Assembly: GCF_020889625.1 (NCBI RefSeq)
Contig: NZ_CP086381.1
Span: 62,001 to 126,000 of the forward strand
DNA: 64,000 nucleotides
Direction: 5' to 3'
From: Deinococcus radiophilus
GTDB taxonomy: Bacteria > Deinococcota > Deinococci > Deinococcales > Deinococcaceae
Part shown: positions 19,534-29,738 of the stretch, in pieces
Numbering within the stretch: position 1 is the first letter of the stretch
Layout of the letters: each line of letters begins with the position of its first letter
The notes under the pieces: generated by a model
Database searches by the model: none
Seen by the model: the letters and a program-made list of their open reading frames with translations, nothing else
What the model was told of the DNA's origin: nothing
Translations under genes and position numbers: made by a program

Positions 19534-20447
19534 GCCTCTCCTTCCCACACGGCGCAGAGCGTTTCCATGATCAGCCGTGCCATCAGCAGTTCACTGCGCC
19601 CGGATGGATCCAGGTTCGGGGCCAGTTCCACCAGATCCAGCCCCACGATATGGTTTCGCCGGGCCGTGGCCGCCATCAACGCCGCTCCCTGCGCGTAGCT
19701 GAGGCCATCAGGTTCTGGGCTGCTGGTCCCTGGAATCACCGCCGGATCAAAGCCGTCCACGTCGATACTGAGATACACGTTCTGCCCCATAGGCAAGCCT
19801 TCAAGGACGCCGATAAAATCCGCATCTACCTCGCGCATTTCGGTCAGGGTGTGTCCCCGCGCCCGCGCGGCTGCGACTGCTTCGGGGTCGAAGCGCAGGC
19901 CGCGCAGGCCAATGGTGCTGATATGAAACAGGTTGGGCAGCGCCTCGGCGGCCCGGCGAAAAGGACTGGAATTGCTCCAGCGCGTATCGTTACGGACATC
20001 GGTAAAGTCCAGGTGGGCGTCGAGCTGAACGACATGCAGAGCCTCCACATCGTCAAAGGCCTGCAGCAGTGGATAACTCACAGAGTGATCACCACCCAGA
20101 AAGACGGGCAGCCGACATCTGGACCGGACCTGCCGCGCCGCCTCGGTAATACGGTCATGCGCCAGTTCCGGCTCCAGGCTGGGCAGCACCACATCGCCTG
20201 CATCGGCAAAGGTGACTCCTGCCAGCCGGGTGATGCCGTCCAGTCCGGTAAAGGGCGGCACGCTGCGCAAGCTGGCTTCCCGCAGCGCCCGCGGCGCAAA
20301 GCGCGCCCCAGGCCGGAAGCCCAGCGCGATGTCAAAGGGAATCCCCAACGCGGCCACATCAGCGTGCCAGTCGCCGCTGGGGTCAACCAGTGGGGCGCGG
20401 GCAAAGGTAGGAATGCCGCCGTAGGGGAGATGGGTGGGGTGGGTCAT
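19530..20447 (-). CDS. hutG: formimidoylglutamase (arginase/agmatinase fold)
   Basis: 305-aa ureohydrolase with the binuclear Mn ligands in GGDHS (118-122), DAHLDF (143-148) and SIDVDGFDPAVIPGTSSPEP. The family alone allows agmatinase, but the position between hutU and hutI argues for hydrolysis of formiminoglutamate to glutamate. I chose ATG 20447 (MTHPTHLPYG) because the further upstream extension is not protein-like. Confidence 0.88.
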   Translation of the reverse strand: MTHPTHLPYGGIPTFARAPLVDPSGDWHADVAALGIPFDIALGFRPGARFAPRALREASLRSVPPFTGLDGITRLAGVTFADAGDVVLPSLEPELAHDRITEAARQVRSRCRLPVFLGGDHSVSYPLLQAFDDVEALHVVQLDAHLDFTDVRNDTRWSNSSPFRRAAEALPNLFHISTIGLRGLRFDPEAVAAARARGHTLTEMREVDADFIGVLEGLPMGQNVYLSIDVDGFDPAVIPGTSSPEPDGLSYAQGAALMAATARRNHIVGLDLVELAPNLDPSGRSELLMARLIMETLCAVWEGEA

Positions 20448-20571
20448 GCTTGCTCCATTCTTGAATGACCAGACGGTCCAGAGGGCCAAACCAGACTGAC
20501 CTGACCACCAGCAGCGCGCCGAACAGGGCAGAGTGCCAGACGCTGCCACCAGTCTGGGCCATGGCTTCAGG

Positions 20572-21116
20572 TTAGGCGTCCGCCGCCCGGCGCTCCAGTT
20601 CCTTACGCAAAATGGTGATCTGCCCCTGATGGCGCAACTCGTCTTCCATCACATGAAACCAGCACCAGTGATGGTTGGTCGGAACACCAAACAGATCCAG
20701 TTCAGGTGGCAAGCCAGCGCTGAGCCAGTCGTCATCACGCTGGCTCAGTTCTGCCAGGGTTTGGGCGCGGACCTGCGCCATTCGCGCCAGATAAAAGTCC
20801 AGTTCCTGGCCCTGGAAAGCGGCGCGGCCCGCCTCGCCCAGGACGTTTTCCGGACGGTCAAATCCATCGGTCCGTCCGTCAAAGGTCAGACGGCCATAGC
20901 CGTGTTCGGTTCCGGCAAAATGCGCCAGCAGCATCCCGATGGTGTTTCCGCCGGGCAGCACCTGGGTGTCCAGCTCTGCGGTGCTCAGGCCGTTGACGGC
21001 GTGCAGGGTGTTGGTCCGGACATATTCCAGGCTGTGGACCAGGAGGGAGATCTGAGGGCTGAACCCCTCCAGATTACCCGGCTGGAAGTGGTCGCTGTAG
21101 GAGAGGGGCAGCGCCT

Positions 21117-21120
<4 letters not shown>
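20572..21120 (-). CDS. DinB-family protein inside the hut operon
   Basis: 182-aa four-helix bundle of the DinB/YfiT type. The metal-binding histidines are HFAGTEHGY (near 67-73) and [13 protein letters not shown] near the C-terminus. The start overlaps the hutU stop (ATGA), so it is co-translated with hutU. DinB proteins are widely expanded in Deinococcus and usually of unknown role; thiol-dependent transferases are the best-characterised relatives. Its place among catabolic genes is unusual. Confidence 0.82.
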
Positions 21121-22793
<1,673 letters not shown>

Positions 22794-22871
22794 GTTGGGT
22801 TCCTCCTTGAGTGAGGTTGAATTGAATGTTGTCCCCATGCTGCCGCGCCCTGGCTCAAGCCGCAACGGGAC

Positions 22872-22890
22872 TTTCCGCCATACCCGGAAA
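22872..22890. promoter_or_regulatory. palindromic operator between hutU and the IclR gene
   Basis: TTTCCG-CCATACC-CGGAAA has 6-bp arms and a 7-nt spacer. It overlaps the putative promoter of the IclR gene and lies about 80 nt upstream of hutU. IclR proteins bind short palindromes, so this is the best candidate hut operator here. Confidence 0.55.
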
Positions 22891-22907
22891 TATTCTAAGC
22901 TCTTGCC

Positions 22908-23648
22908 ATGTCCCGGCCGCTGCAGACCGTCATGAGCGCCGTGCGCGTTTTGGAAGCATTTGACGCTGACCGGACCGAGTGGCGGCTGAGTGAGCTGGCC
23001 GAATTTCTGGACCTGCCGACCAGCACGCTGCACGAAACGCTAGAGACGTTAAGCGTGACTGGCCTGCTCCAGAAAACTGGGCGGGGCCGATATGCATTGG
23101 GCTGGCGCTTGCTGAAGCTGTCCAGCGCGTTGTATTCGTCGCTCCCCTGGTATGGCCCTGCCCACGACACCATGAACGCCCTGGCACGCGGGACCCGGCG
23201 GCTGGCTTTTTTGGCAGTGCTGGACCAGAGCGGGCCCCAGCCACAAGTGCTGTGCATTGCCCGCAGTGTGCAGGGCCGTGAGGGTGACGAGGTCGAAGGC
23301 GAAACACGTTTTCAGCTGCCGGCCCATGCCAGTGCCAGCGGCAAGTTGCTGTTCGCGCTGCATGGCTTACCCTTGCCGAACCACCCGCCGCGCTACACCG
23401 CCTACACCTCGCCGTCCCCCTGGGACCAAGAAGCCGCGGCCATCCGCGCTGCTGATCTGGCGGTCACCCAGGACGAGTGGTCACTGGGAACGTCCAGTCT
23501 GGCGGTGCCAGTACGCGGTCTGGGTGGTGAGGCCCTGTGTGCCCTGGGCCTGAGTCTGCCCACCGACCAGTTGCGCGGGCGAGAATTGCTGGAGCGGCGA
23601 CTGCGGCGTGCAACTCACGATCTGGGCTGGGAACTGGGGGGCAGATGA
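22908..23648 (+). CDS. IclR-family regulator, probable hut regulator
   Basis: 246 aa: N-terminal winged HTH ([31 protein letters not shown], residues 26-56) and a C-terminal IclR effector domain with [12 protein letters not shown]. Divergent from hutU with a palindrome between them, so it likely controls histidine utilization, perhaps sensing urocanate. TAAGCT ends 6 nt before the ATG (leaderless pattern). Confidence 0.88.
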   Translation: MSRPLQTVMSAVRVLEAFDADRTEWRLSELAEFLDLPTSTLHETLETLSVTGLLQKTGRGRYALGWRLLKLSSALYSSLPWYGPAHDTMNALARGTRRLAFLAVLDQSGPQPQVLCIARSVQGREGDEVEGETRFQLPAHASASGKLLFALHGLPLPNHPPRYTAYTSPSPWDQEAAAIRAADLAVTQDEWSLGTSSLAVPVRGLGGEALCALGLSLPTDQLRGRELLERRLRRATHDLGWELGGR

Positions 23649-23718
23649 GGCTGATGCATAAAGTCCCCTTTAGTTGCCCAGCGCGGGCCAGACTTGCCCA
23701 GCGGCGCATAGTGGAGCC

Positions 23719-24300
23719 ATGAGCCAGCAAGACACCCAGAAAGCCCCGGAAGGCTATGGTCCGCTGATTGAGCGCCGCTACTGGATAGAGTTTCAGCGCC
23801 CACAGAAATCGGCGCAGGAAATCATGGCCTACATTCAGCGCCACATTGAAGAATTTAGCCCCAAGGCCCTGGCGAACTTCCAGAAAGAAGAAGGGTCAGA
23901 GTACACGCTGCGCCCCGGCGACGAGTTTCACATCACCATTCTCGGTCCCTGGAACGGTGATGTACGTGTGCTGGAAGTGGGCGAGCTCCACTTCAAAATG
24001 GAAACCCTCGAAGGCCACCCGGAAGCGGGCGAAATCACCTTCTCGATTGAACCAGCAGAGCATTTTGAGGATGCCCTGCACTTCGAGATTCGTTCGCTGG
24101 CCCGCTCGCGTGACGGGGTGGTGGCCGTGACCTACGACCGGCTGGGCGTGGGCAAGAAGGCGCAGGAGATGACCTGGGTCAAGTTCTGTGAGCGCGTCTG
24201 TGAGTTCGGTGGCGGCGAGGCGATCGGTGAGGTGCAGGTCCGTACCCTCTACGAAGACGACCTGGACGCCCGCACCAAGGCCGAGGCGCAGGCGCAGTGA
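23719..24300 (+). CDS. DUF1990-like protein, first of a tandem pair
   Basis: 193 aa without signal peptide or TM segments; acidic. Segments such as DEFHITILGPWNGDVRVLEV, HPEAGEITFSIE and SLARSRDGVVAVTYDRLG resemble the DUF1990 fold, and the downstream protein has matching parts (EGHYEQGQIDFTV, AVSRTGHISNLIYRIG). CATAGT ends 6 nt before ATG 23719, favouring this start over an upstream in-frame ATG. The stop overlaps the next gene's GTG by 4 nt. Function unknown. Confidence 0.7.
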   Translation: MSQQDTQKAPEGYGPLIERRYWIEFQRPQKSAQEIMAYIQRHIEEFSPKALANFQKEEGSEYTLRPGDEFHITILGPWNGDVRVLEVGELHFKMETLEGHPEAGEITFSIEPAEHFEDALHFEIRSLARSRDGVVAVTYDRLGVGKKAQEMTWVKFCERVCEFGGGEAIGEVQVRTLYEDDLDARTKAEAQAQ

Positions 24301-25079
24301 GGGCACGTTTCCTCCCCAGGCGCACTCCGCAGGAGCAGCGCGAATGGTTGTATGAACGCCAGAAGTACCGCCTGGACCAGTATGTGGACGTGGGGCCGAA
24401 CTTTGACCCCACCCGCCTGAGCGAGTACACCAGTGCCACCGGCTGGCATGTGGACGACTACGAACAGGACCTGATGCCCGAAAGCCCTGGTGCGCCCTGG
24501 CCGGAAGGCTCCTTTCACGCCGCTCAGCAGGTGTTACGGAACTACAGTTTCCCGCCGCCAGATTTGATTACCGGCATCTTTACGCCCGACACGCCCCTGG
24601 AAGAGCGGGTGATGGTGCTGCGGGGCCGATTCCTGCTGTTCACCTTCTGGTTCGGGGTCAAGGTGACGGGCGTGGTGGACGAGCAGCGCCAGCGCCCGGA
24701 CGGCCTGACTGAGCAGGTCTGGGGCTACTCATACCAGACCCTGGAGGGTCATTACGAACAGGGTCAGATTGATTTCACGGTTCATAAGGTGCTGGAAACC
24801 GGCCAGGTCACGTTCCGTATTCACGCCGTGTCACGCACTGGGCACATCTCCAATCTGATTTACCGCATTGGCTTTAGGGTGTTCGGGCGCTACTTGCAGC
24901 GGCGCTTCGCGTTTCAGTCCATGCGCCGCCTCAAAGAGCAGGTGGGGGAGATGCTGCGAACAGGTGCCCTGGCTCCGGCTCCCAGCGAGACACCGCCACA
25001 CCGTCCAGCGGAGGGCGAATTGCCGGATGAGGTGCAGGATCAGCTAACGGAACAAGGCCACGGGGAGAAAGGGGGCTGA
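24297..25079 (+). CDS. DUF1990 protein, second of a tandem pair
   Basis: 260 aa. TSATGWHVDDYEQDLMPESPG, LRNYSFPPPDLITGIF and RFLLFTFWFGVKVTGVVDE are typical of DUF1990 proteins. GTG 24297 overlaps the previous stop (GTGA) and the stop abuts the next ATG, giving a tight three-gene operon with a GNAT enzyme. The charged C-terminal tail (about 35 residues) looks disordered. No biochemical role is known to me. Confidence 0.75.
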   Translation: MRARFLPRRTPQEQREWLYERQKYRLDQYVDVGPNFDPTRLSEYTSATGWHVDDYEQDLMPESPGAPWPEGSFHAAQQVLRNYSFPPPDLITGIFTPDTPLEERVMVLRGRFLLFTFWFGVKVTGVVDEQRQRPDGLTEQVWGYSYQTLEGHYEQGQIDFTVHKVLETGQVTFRIHAVSRTGHISNLIYRIGFRVFGRYLQRRFAFQSMRRLKEQVGEMLRTGALAPAPSETPPHRPAEGELPDEVQDQLTEQGHGEKGG

Positions 25080-25628
25080 ATGAAAGAGGCAGCCGACCCC
25101 AATCCGCCGCTGGTCACCGGGCGGCTGCGCCTGGAGCCTCAGCGGGCGGAACACACGCCCCTGATGATGCGGGTGCTGGCCGACCCCCGGACGCACACCT
25201 ACTTGCCCAGCGACCCTCCTGAAGATGAAGCGGCGCTGCGTGAGCGCTACGCCCGGCTGGAATCGCGCCGCTCACCGGACGGCAGCGAACTGTGGCTGAA
25301 CTGGGTGGTGTTTCAGAGCACCCAGGCCATCGGCACAGTGCAGGCCACGGTCCAGCCAGAGCGCGCCCAAGCAGAGGTGGCCTACGTGTTTCACCCGGGC
25401 AACTGGGGCCAGGGCTACGCGGCGGAAGCGGTGCAGGCCCTGCTAGATTTCCTATGTACGGAGCTGGAAGTTAAGCAGTTCCGGGCCACCACCGACACCC
25501 GCAACCTTGCTTCTCAGCGCTTGCTGGAGCGCCTGGGCTTCACGCAGGTTTCGGAGATCCGGGGCGCGGACAAATTTAAAGGGACAGTTAGCGATGAGTA
25601 CATTTACGAGCGGGGATGCGGCGAATGA
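25080..25628 (+). CDS. RimJ/RimL-type GNAT acetyltransferase
   Basis: 182 aa: the GNAT signature is clear, with VTGRLRLEPQRAEHTPLM at the start, acetyl-CoA loop AYVFHPGNWGQGYAAEAVQALLDF (about 99-122) and the C-terminal TRNLASQRLLERLGFTQV. It would acetylate an amine, in relatives often a protein N-terminus or an amino-sugar. Begins immediately after the DUF1990 stop (TGAATG). Confidence 0.88.
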   Translation: MKEAADPNPPLVTGRLRLEPQRAEHTPLMMRVLADPRTHTYLPSDPPEDEAALRERYARLESRRSPDGSELWLNWVVFQSTQAIGTVQATVQPERAQAEVAYVFHPGNWGQGYAAEAVQALLDFLCTELEVKQFRATTDTRNLASQRLLERLGFTQVSEIRGADKFKGTVSDEYIYERGCGE

Positions 25629-25632
25629 TTCC

Positions 25633-26430
25633 TCAGCGGTACAGCAAAGCCCAGGCCCCGACGCCAGCGCAGGCCGCCGCTACGGGCCGCAGACCGCGCT
25701 GACCACCCACGATCAGGCTCAGGCCGACCGCGCCCAGGGCCAGCATCCGGCTGGATTTCACCCGCTGACGCGAGATGGGCTGCTCTTCGATATCGTTCAG
25801 CGTCTCTATCTCATTGACCCGCAGGCTGGCTGGGGCAGTGCTCAGCGCCGCCAGGGCCAGCAATCCACTCAGGGGGGTGGTCCCCTCCTGTGGCTTGAGC
25901 AGGGTGGGCATCACCACGGCGGCCAGGGCGGCTACGCCAGTCCAGGGGGAACCCGGTCCCAGTCCGTCTTCACGGGTATGGGAAACCAGCAGCGCCGTGC
26001 CAGGGAGCAGCGCGGCGGCTTGTTGGCCCACAGCACTCAGGCCCAGCGCTCCGGCGGCCAGGGCAGTTTGTTCGGGCTGGGTCGGGGCCACGCCCACGGT
26101 GGCGCTCAGCAGACGCAGGCTCCCCACCGCAGCAAAAGCGGCCGCCAGCTCTTCCAGCGCTGCCAGGTCGGATTCGCTGCCGCCAGCTGCCAGTCCAGTC
26201 AGCAATTCGGCAGCCAGGGCCAATGCAGCGCTCTCGGCGTGGTCAGGGTCCAGTTCGCGGGCGCCAGCCCAGGCGGCAAAAGCTCCGGCCCCGCAGCGTA
26301 CTGCGTCGGCCCAACTCTGCCCAGTCAGGCGGGCCAGGACCAACCCGGCCACCGCGCCGCCAGCCGCCAGCTGATTCGACGGATAGCTCAAGTCAAGGTT
26401 GCGGGCCAGGGCCAAGGTGGGTGTATCCAT
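25633..26430 (-). CDS. Ala-rich membrane protein of unknown function
   Basis: 265 aa, about 25 percent alanine, with several weakly hydrophobic helices and one charged central loop near residues 205-225 (NEIETLNDIEEQPISRQRVK). I do not recognise a family. TAGATT ends 6 nt before the ATG, so expression as a leaderless mRNA is plausible. Convergent with the GNAT gene, with only 4 nt between stops. Confidence 0.55.
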   Translation of the reverse strand: MDTPTLALARNLDLSYPSNQLAAGGAVAGLVLARLTGQSWADAVRCGAGAFAAWAGARELDPDHAESAALALAAELLTGLAAGGSESDLAALEELAAAFAAVGSLRLLSATVGVAPTQPEQTALAAGALGLSAVGQQAAALLPGTALLVSHTREDGLGPGSPWTGVAALAAVVMPTLLKPQEGTTPLSGLLALAALSTAPASLRVNEIETLNDIEEQPISRQRVKSSRMLALGAVGLSLIVGGQRGLRPVAAACAGVGAWALLYR

Positions 26431-26517
26431 GTGCTGAATCTATCGCTGCCCTGTGGTCCGGCCAGCCGTAATTCAGCATCACCGCAACGCTAGATGAGAA
26501 AGGCGGCGCATCACTGC

Positions 26518-28848
26518 TTACTCAGGCTGGAGCCGCAGCACCTGAGTCTGGCCCCAGTCCGCAGGGTCCATGCTCATGGGGAGGTACTCACCCGCCGCCC
26601 ACCCAGCCTGCTGGTCGCGGGCGTAACGGGACAGCGGATTCCCACTCTGGCCCAACGTACCGGTAAAGAGGCTGGCGTCAGGGTCGGCCAGGTCAATCAG
26701 CTGGCGGTAGCTGGCAGCAGCAGTGAAGTTCAGCGTGCCGTCTTCACGGCTGGGGCGGGCCACGTTCACAGTGTCACTGCCGCCGGGAGCGGCCACCGAC
26801 GTATTGAAGATGGGGGCCAGGCGCTCCACCTCACCGAAAGCCCCATGGGCACTGAGGGCCTGATGGATTCGCCCATAAAAGGGCGCCTGCTCGGCCTGCT
26901 CTGCGGCGTATTCCAGGGTCTGAGCCAGCACTTCGTCGCAGCCCCCTTCCCCACCGACCGCGCACAGTGGGCCGTCGGTTCGGAGTGCCTCAGCGACGGC
27001 GCGGGTGCTCAGCGTTTGCCCCCATTCGTCCTGCCCCATATCTTTCAGCCCACGCAGCCACCACTCGAAGAGGGTTGCGGCCTGCGAATCGGTCGCCAGC
27101 ACGCCGTCCCACGCGGCCAGCCTATCCAGCGCCGCCTCGGCGCGGTCACTTAGGCGGCTGCGGAGGGCCCCCAGCAGATCAGCGCGCAGGTCCTGCCAGG
27201 GACCACTGAAGGTGTCGTTCTGCACTTGGGCCATGTCGGCCAGATTGAGGGGGGCTTTTTCATTCAGGAGTTCGGTGATCCGCCTGGCCCGGTAGGGGTC
27301 GGCCCAGCCACGGTCATTGTTCAGCAGATGAGGATAGCCCTGCGGCACCGAGCGGTTGTTGGCGGTCACCACCATGCCGTCGGCGGGGTTGTAGGTCTGC
27401 GGGAGTTCCTCAAACGGAATCCAGCCGTTCCAGCGGTGTTCTCCATCGGCCTGGACGGGCAGCGTTCCGTCCCAGCCCTGCCGCAGCGGCACCCGTCCCG
27501 GCGCAATGTAGCCGATGTTGCCGCTCGTGTCCGCGTAGACGAAGCTCTGGCTGGGCGCGACATAGGCGCGCATGGCCTCCCGGAACCCATTCCAGTCTTG
27601 GGCATAGTTGATCCCTAAAAAGGCGTCCAGCGTGGTGTCGCCCGGCATCAGCGTGGGCCAGCTCAGGGCCAGCCGGGGCGCGTCGGCGGCGTCGCCCAGC
27701 TTGGATACGACCGGGCCGTACTCGCTTTCTTCGACATTCAGGCGCACATCTTCTCCGCCCTTGACCCGGATCACCTCCTCGCGGACCGTCACGTCGGCGT
27801 TTGGTGGCAGCACGAACAGGCCCTGTACATCCGGATTGTGGTTGGTCACCCCCCAGGCCACCTGCCGATTGCGTCCGATCACCACGGCAGGCAATCCCGG
27901 AATGGTGGCCCCGATGGTGCTGAGCCCGTCGCCTTTCAGCTCTGCCAGATACCACAGCATCGGGTTACGCAGTTGCAGGTGCGGGTCGTCGGCCAGGAGG
28001 GGCAGGCCCGATTCGGTGTGCTGGCCCGATACCACCCAGTTGTTGCTGCCTTTGCTCGGCTCGGCAGCCATGCCCAGCTCGCGGGCGGCGGCCAGGTGCT
28101 GCCGGAGCTGCGACAAGTGCCCGTTCAGGTCGCCCGCTGGGCAGGCATCCCCAGGCGCGCTGGCATCTTCGCCTGTTACCGGCAACTCGTCGGCACTCAG
28201 GATGGTTACCCCATCTGACGGATAGGGCGGGGACGATTCGGTCAGTGCTCTGGACCCACCCTTGTGACAAAGGTTCCAGTTGTCCAGCTCCTGCTCCCAG
28301 TTGCCGCCCAGGTCGAAGGACATCAGTTTGCTCCAGGCCACTGAATCCACGTCGGTCCAGGGTTCAGGCTCATAGCCCAGAATCAGAAATTCAGGTGCCG
28401 TTTTCCCCTGGGCAAAGCCGGCATTGACTCCCGCGGTATAGGCAGCGATCAGGCGACGGGAGCGTTCAGACAAAGCGGGCAGCGCCGTCTGGGCAGCCTG
28501 CTGAAAGCCCCAGGTGCGCAGAAATCTATCCTGCTCCAGCGCCGCTTCTCCCAGCACCTCGGCCAGTCGTCCCTGCGCGATGCGCCGCTGAAAGTCCAGC
28601 TGCCAGGCGCGGTCCTGGGCATGGACCAGGCCCAGCGCATAGACCGCGTCCTCGTCCGTCTGTGCGGCAATGTGGGGAATGCCGTGCTGATCCCGTGTGA
28701 CGGTCACTTCGCCGCCTAGCCCGGCAGCTGAGAGGGTACCACTCAGCTGCGGTAAGGTCTGACTGCGCAAATAAAGTGCTCCGGCCACCAGCGCCAGCAC
28801 AGCAATGAGCAGCAGTCCGGCGGCCACTTTCAGCAGGTTTTTCAGCAT
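26518..28848 (-). CDS. penicillin acylase-family (Ntn) hydrolase
   Basis: 776 aa with an N-terminal signal/anchor (residues 5-28). The precursor would self-cleave before Ser268 in GSNNWVVSG, giving an alpha chain (VTVTRDQHGIPHIAAQTDEDA, ALGLVHAQDRAWQLDFQRR) and a beta chain beginning at that Ser. Conserved LPLLADDPHL and TANNRSVPQGYP support the family. It hydrolyses amide bonds, such as acyl-homoserine lactones, beta-lactam side chains or peptides, outside the membrane; the substrate cannot be told. TAGACT ends 5 nt before the ATG. Confidence 0.88.
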   Translation of the reverse strand: MLKNLLKVAAGLLLIAVLALVAGALYLRSQTLPQLSGTLSAAGLGGEVTVTRDQHGIPHIAAQTDEDAVYALGLVHAQDRAWQLDFQRRIAQGRLAEVLGEAALEQDRFLRTWGFQQAAQTALPALSERSRRLIAAYTAGVNAGFAQGKTAPEFLILGYEPEPWTDVDSVAWSKLMSFDLGGNWEQELDNWNLCHKGGSRALTESSPPYPSDGVTILSADELPVTGEDASAPGDACPAGDLNGHLSQLRQHLAAARELGMAAEPSKGSNNWVVSGQHTESGLPLLADDPHLQLRNPMLWYLAELKGDGLSTIGATIPGLPAVVIGRNRQVAWGVTNHNPDVQGLFVLPPNADVTVREEVIRVKGGEDVRLNVEESEYGPVVSKLGDAADAPRLALSWPTLMPGDTTLDAFLGINYAQDWNGFREAMRAYVAPSQSFVYADTSGNIGYIAPGRVPLRQGWDGTLPVQADGEHRWNGWIPFEELPQTYNPADGMVVTANNRSVPQGYPHLLNNDRGWADPYRARRITELLNEKAPLNLADMAQVQNDTFSGPWQDLRADLLGALRSRLSDRAEAALDRLAAWDGVLATDSQAATLFEWWLRGLKDMGQDEWGQTLSTRAVAEALRTDGPLCAVGGEGGCDEVLAQTLEYAAEQAEQAPFYGRIHQALSAHGAFGEVERLAPIFNTSVAAPGGSDTVNVARPSREDGTLNFTAAASYRQLIDLADPDASLFTGTLGQSGNPLSRYARDQQAGWAAGEYLPMSMDPADWGQTQVLRLQPE

Positions 28849-28878
28849 GGTCCAGTCTAGAGCACCTGCCCCAGACGA

Positions 28879-28906
28879 CCCCGGCGCGATTCAACTTGCG
28901 CCGGGG
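28879..28906. terminator. strong GC stem-loop downstream of the cytochrome c gene
   Basis: CCCCGGCGC and GCGCCGGGG form a perfect 9-bp stem with a 10-nt loop. There is no T tract on either side, so this may be a Rho-independent-like pause or an mRNA-stabilising hairpin. Confidence 0.5.
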
Positions 28907-28929
28907 AAGAGGCGGCTGTGGTCAGCCGA

Positions 28930-29616
28930 TCAGAGGGACTGGACCCAGGCGTGGATGTTGGCGACGTCGGCGTCAGAGAGCTGGGCCTCGGAGAAGCGGG
29001 GCATGGTGGGGGCGAGTTCACGGCCATCGGGGGTGACGCCTTCGCGCAGGGTCTGGGTGAAGCCGGTAAGGTCCCAGCCATTGGCATTTTCGGTCATGGC
29101 TGGACCGATGCCGCCTTGTCCCTGGGCACCGTGACAACCACCACAGGAGCCGGCAAAGATTTCCTGGCCAGCGGCGGCGTCACCCTGGGCTGAACTTTCG
29201 GTAGCCCCAGCGGCAGGAGTGGCTTCTTCGGATGTCCCCTCTTCCGCTGCTTCCGGTGTGCCGCTTTCATTTTCAGCCGCGCCTTCGGCCTTGTCCGTCG
29301 TCACTGCACTATCCGTCGTGGCAGGAGTCCCGGTAGCGCTAGAGGTATCTGCGCCTCCAGTACCTGAGCTTTCGCTGCCCTCAGCCCCTCCTTCTTCAGT
29401 GCCCTCGGCGGGCGTATCGGTGCTGATGGGTTGGTCACTCGCTTCGACAGGCTGGCTTTGCTGACCTGCGCCCACTTCGCCTTCGACGGGGTTGGTGATG
29501 GGCATGTTGCCTGCGCCCAGTCCCTCGCTAGAAGGGGTCCGTACCTGGGTCAGCCCGATGGCTGCGGCCAGGACAGCAGTGACAAATGCAGCGCCAATGG
29601 CTTCTGGATATTTCAT
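28930..29616 (-). CDS. membrane-anchored mono-heme cytochrome c with a long low-complexity linker
   Basis: 228 aa: an N-terminal hydrophobic segment (residues 6-24), about 115 residues of Ser/Thr/Glu/Gly/Ala repeats, then a class I cytochrome domain with heme motif CGGCH and a probable Met axial ligand in APTMPRF. The linker would let the heme domain reach through the envelope. ATG 29616 has a strong GGAGGA. It resembles the cytochrome at 58574-59272. Confidence 0.85.
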   Translation of the reverse strand: MKYPEAIGAAFVTAVLAAAIGLTQVRTPSSEGLGAGNMPITNPVEGEVGAGQQSQPVEASDQPISTDTPAEGTEEGGAEGSESSGTGGADTSSATGTPATTDSAVTTDKAEGAAENESGTPEAAEEGTSEEATPAAGATESSAQGDAAAGQEIFAGSCGGCHGAQGQGGIGPAMTENANGWDLTGFTQTLREGVTPDGRELAPTMPRFSEAQLSDADVANIHAWVQSL

Positions 29617-29738
29617 GGTGGTTTCCTCCAGTGGATGGGGCGGTCCGTTCCCGGCTGAACCGGGCTGGCCGCTCTGGCCCGACTATACTGCGCGTTCCAC
29701 GTCCATTTCTGCCCCAGGCTTGAGCGGATTCTGGCGTT

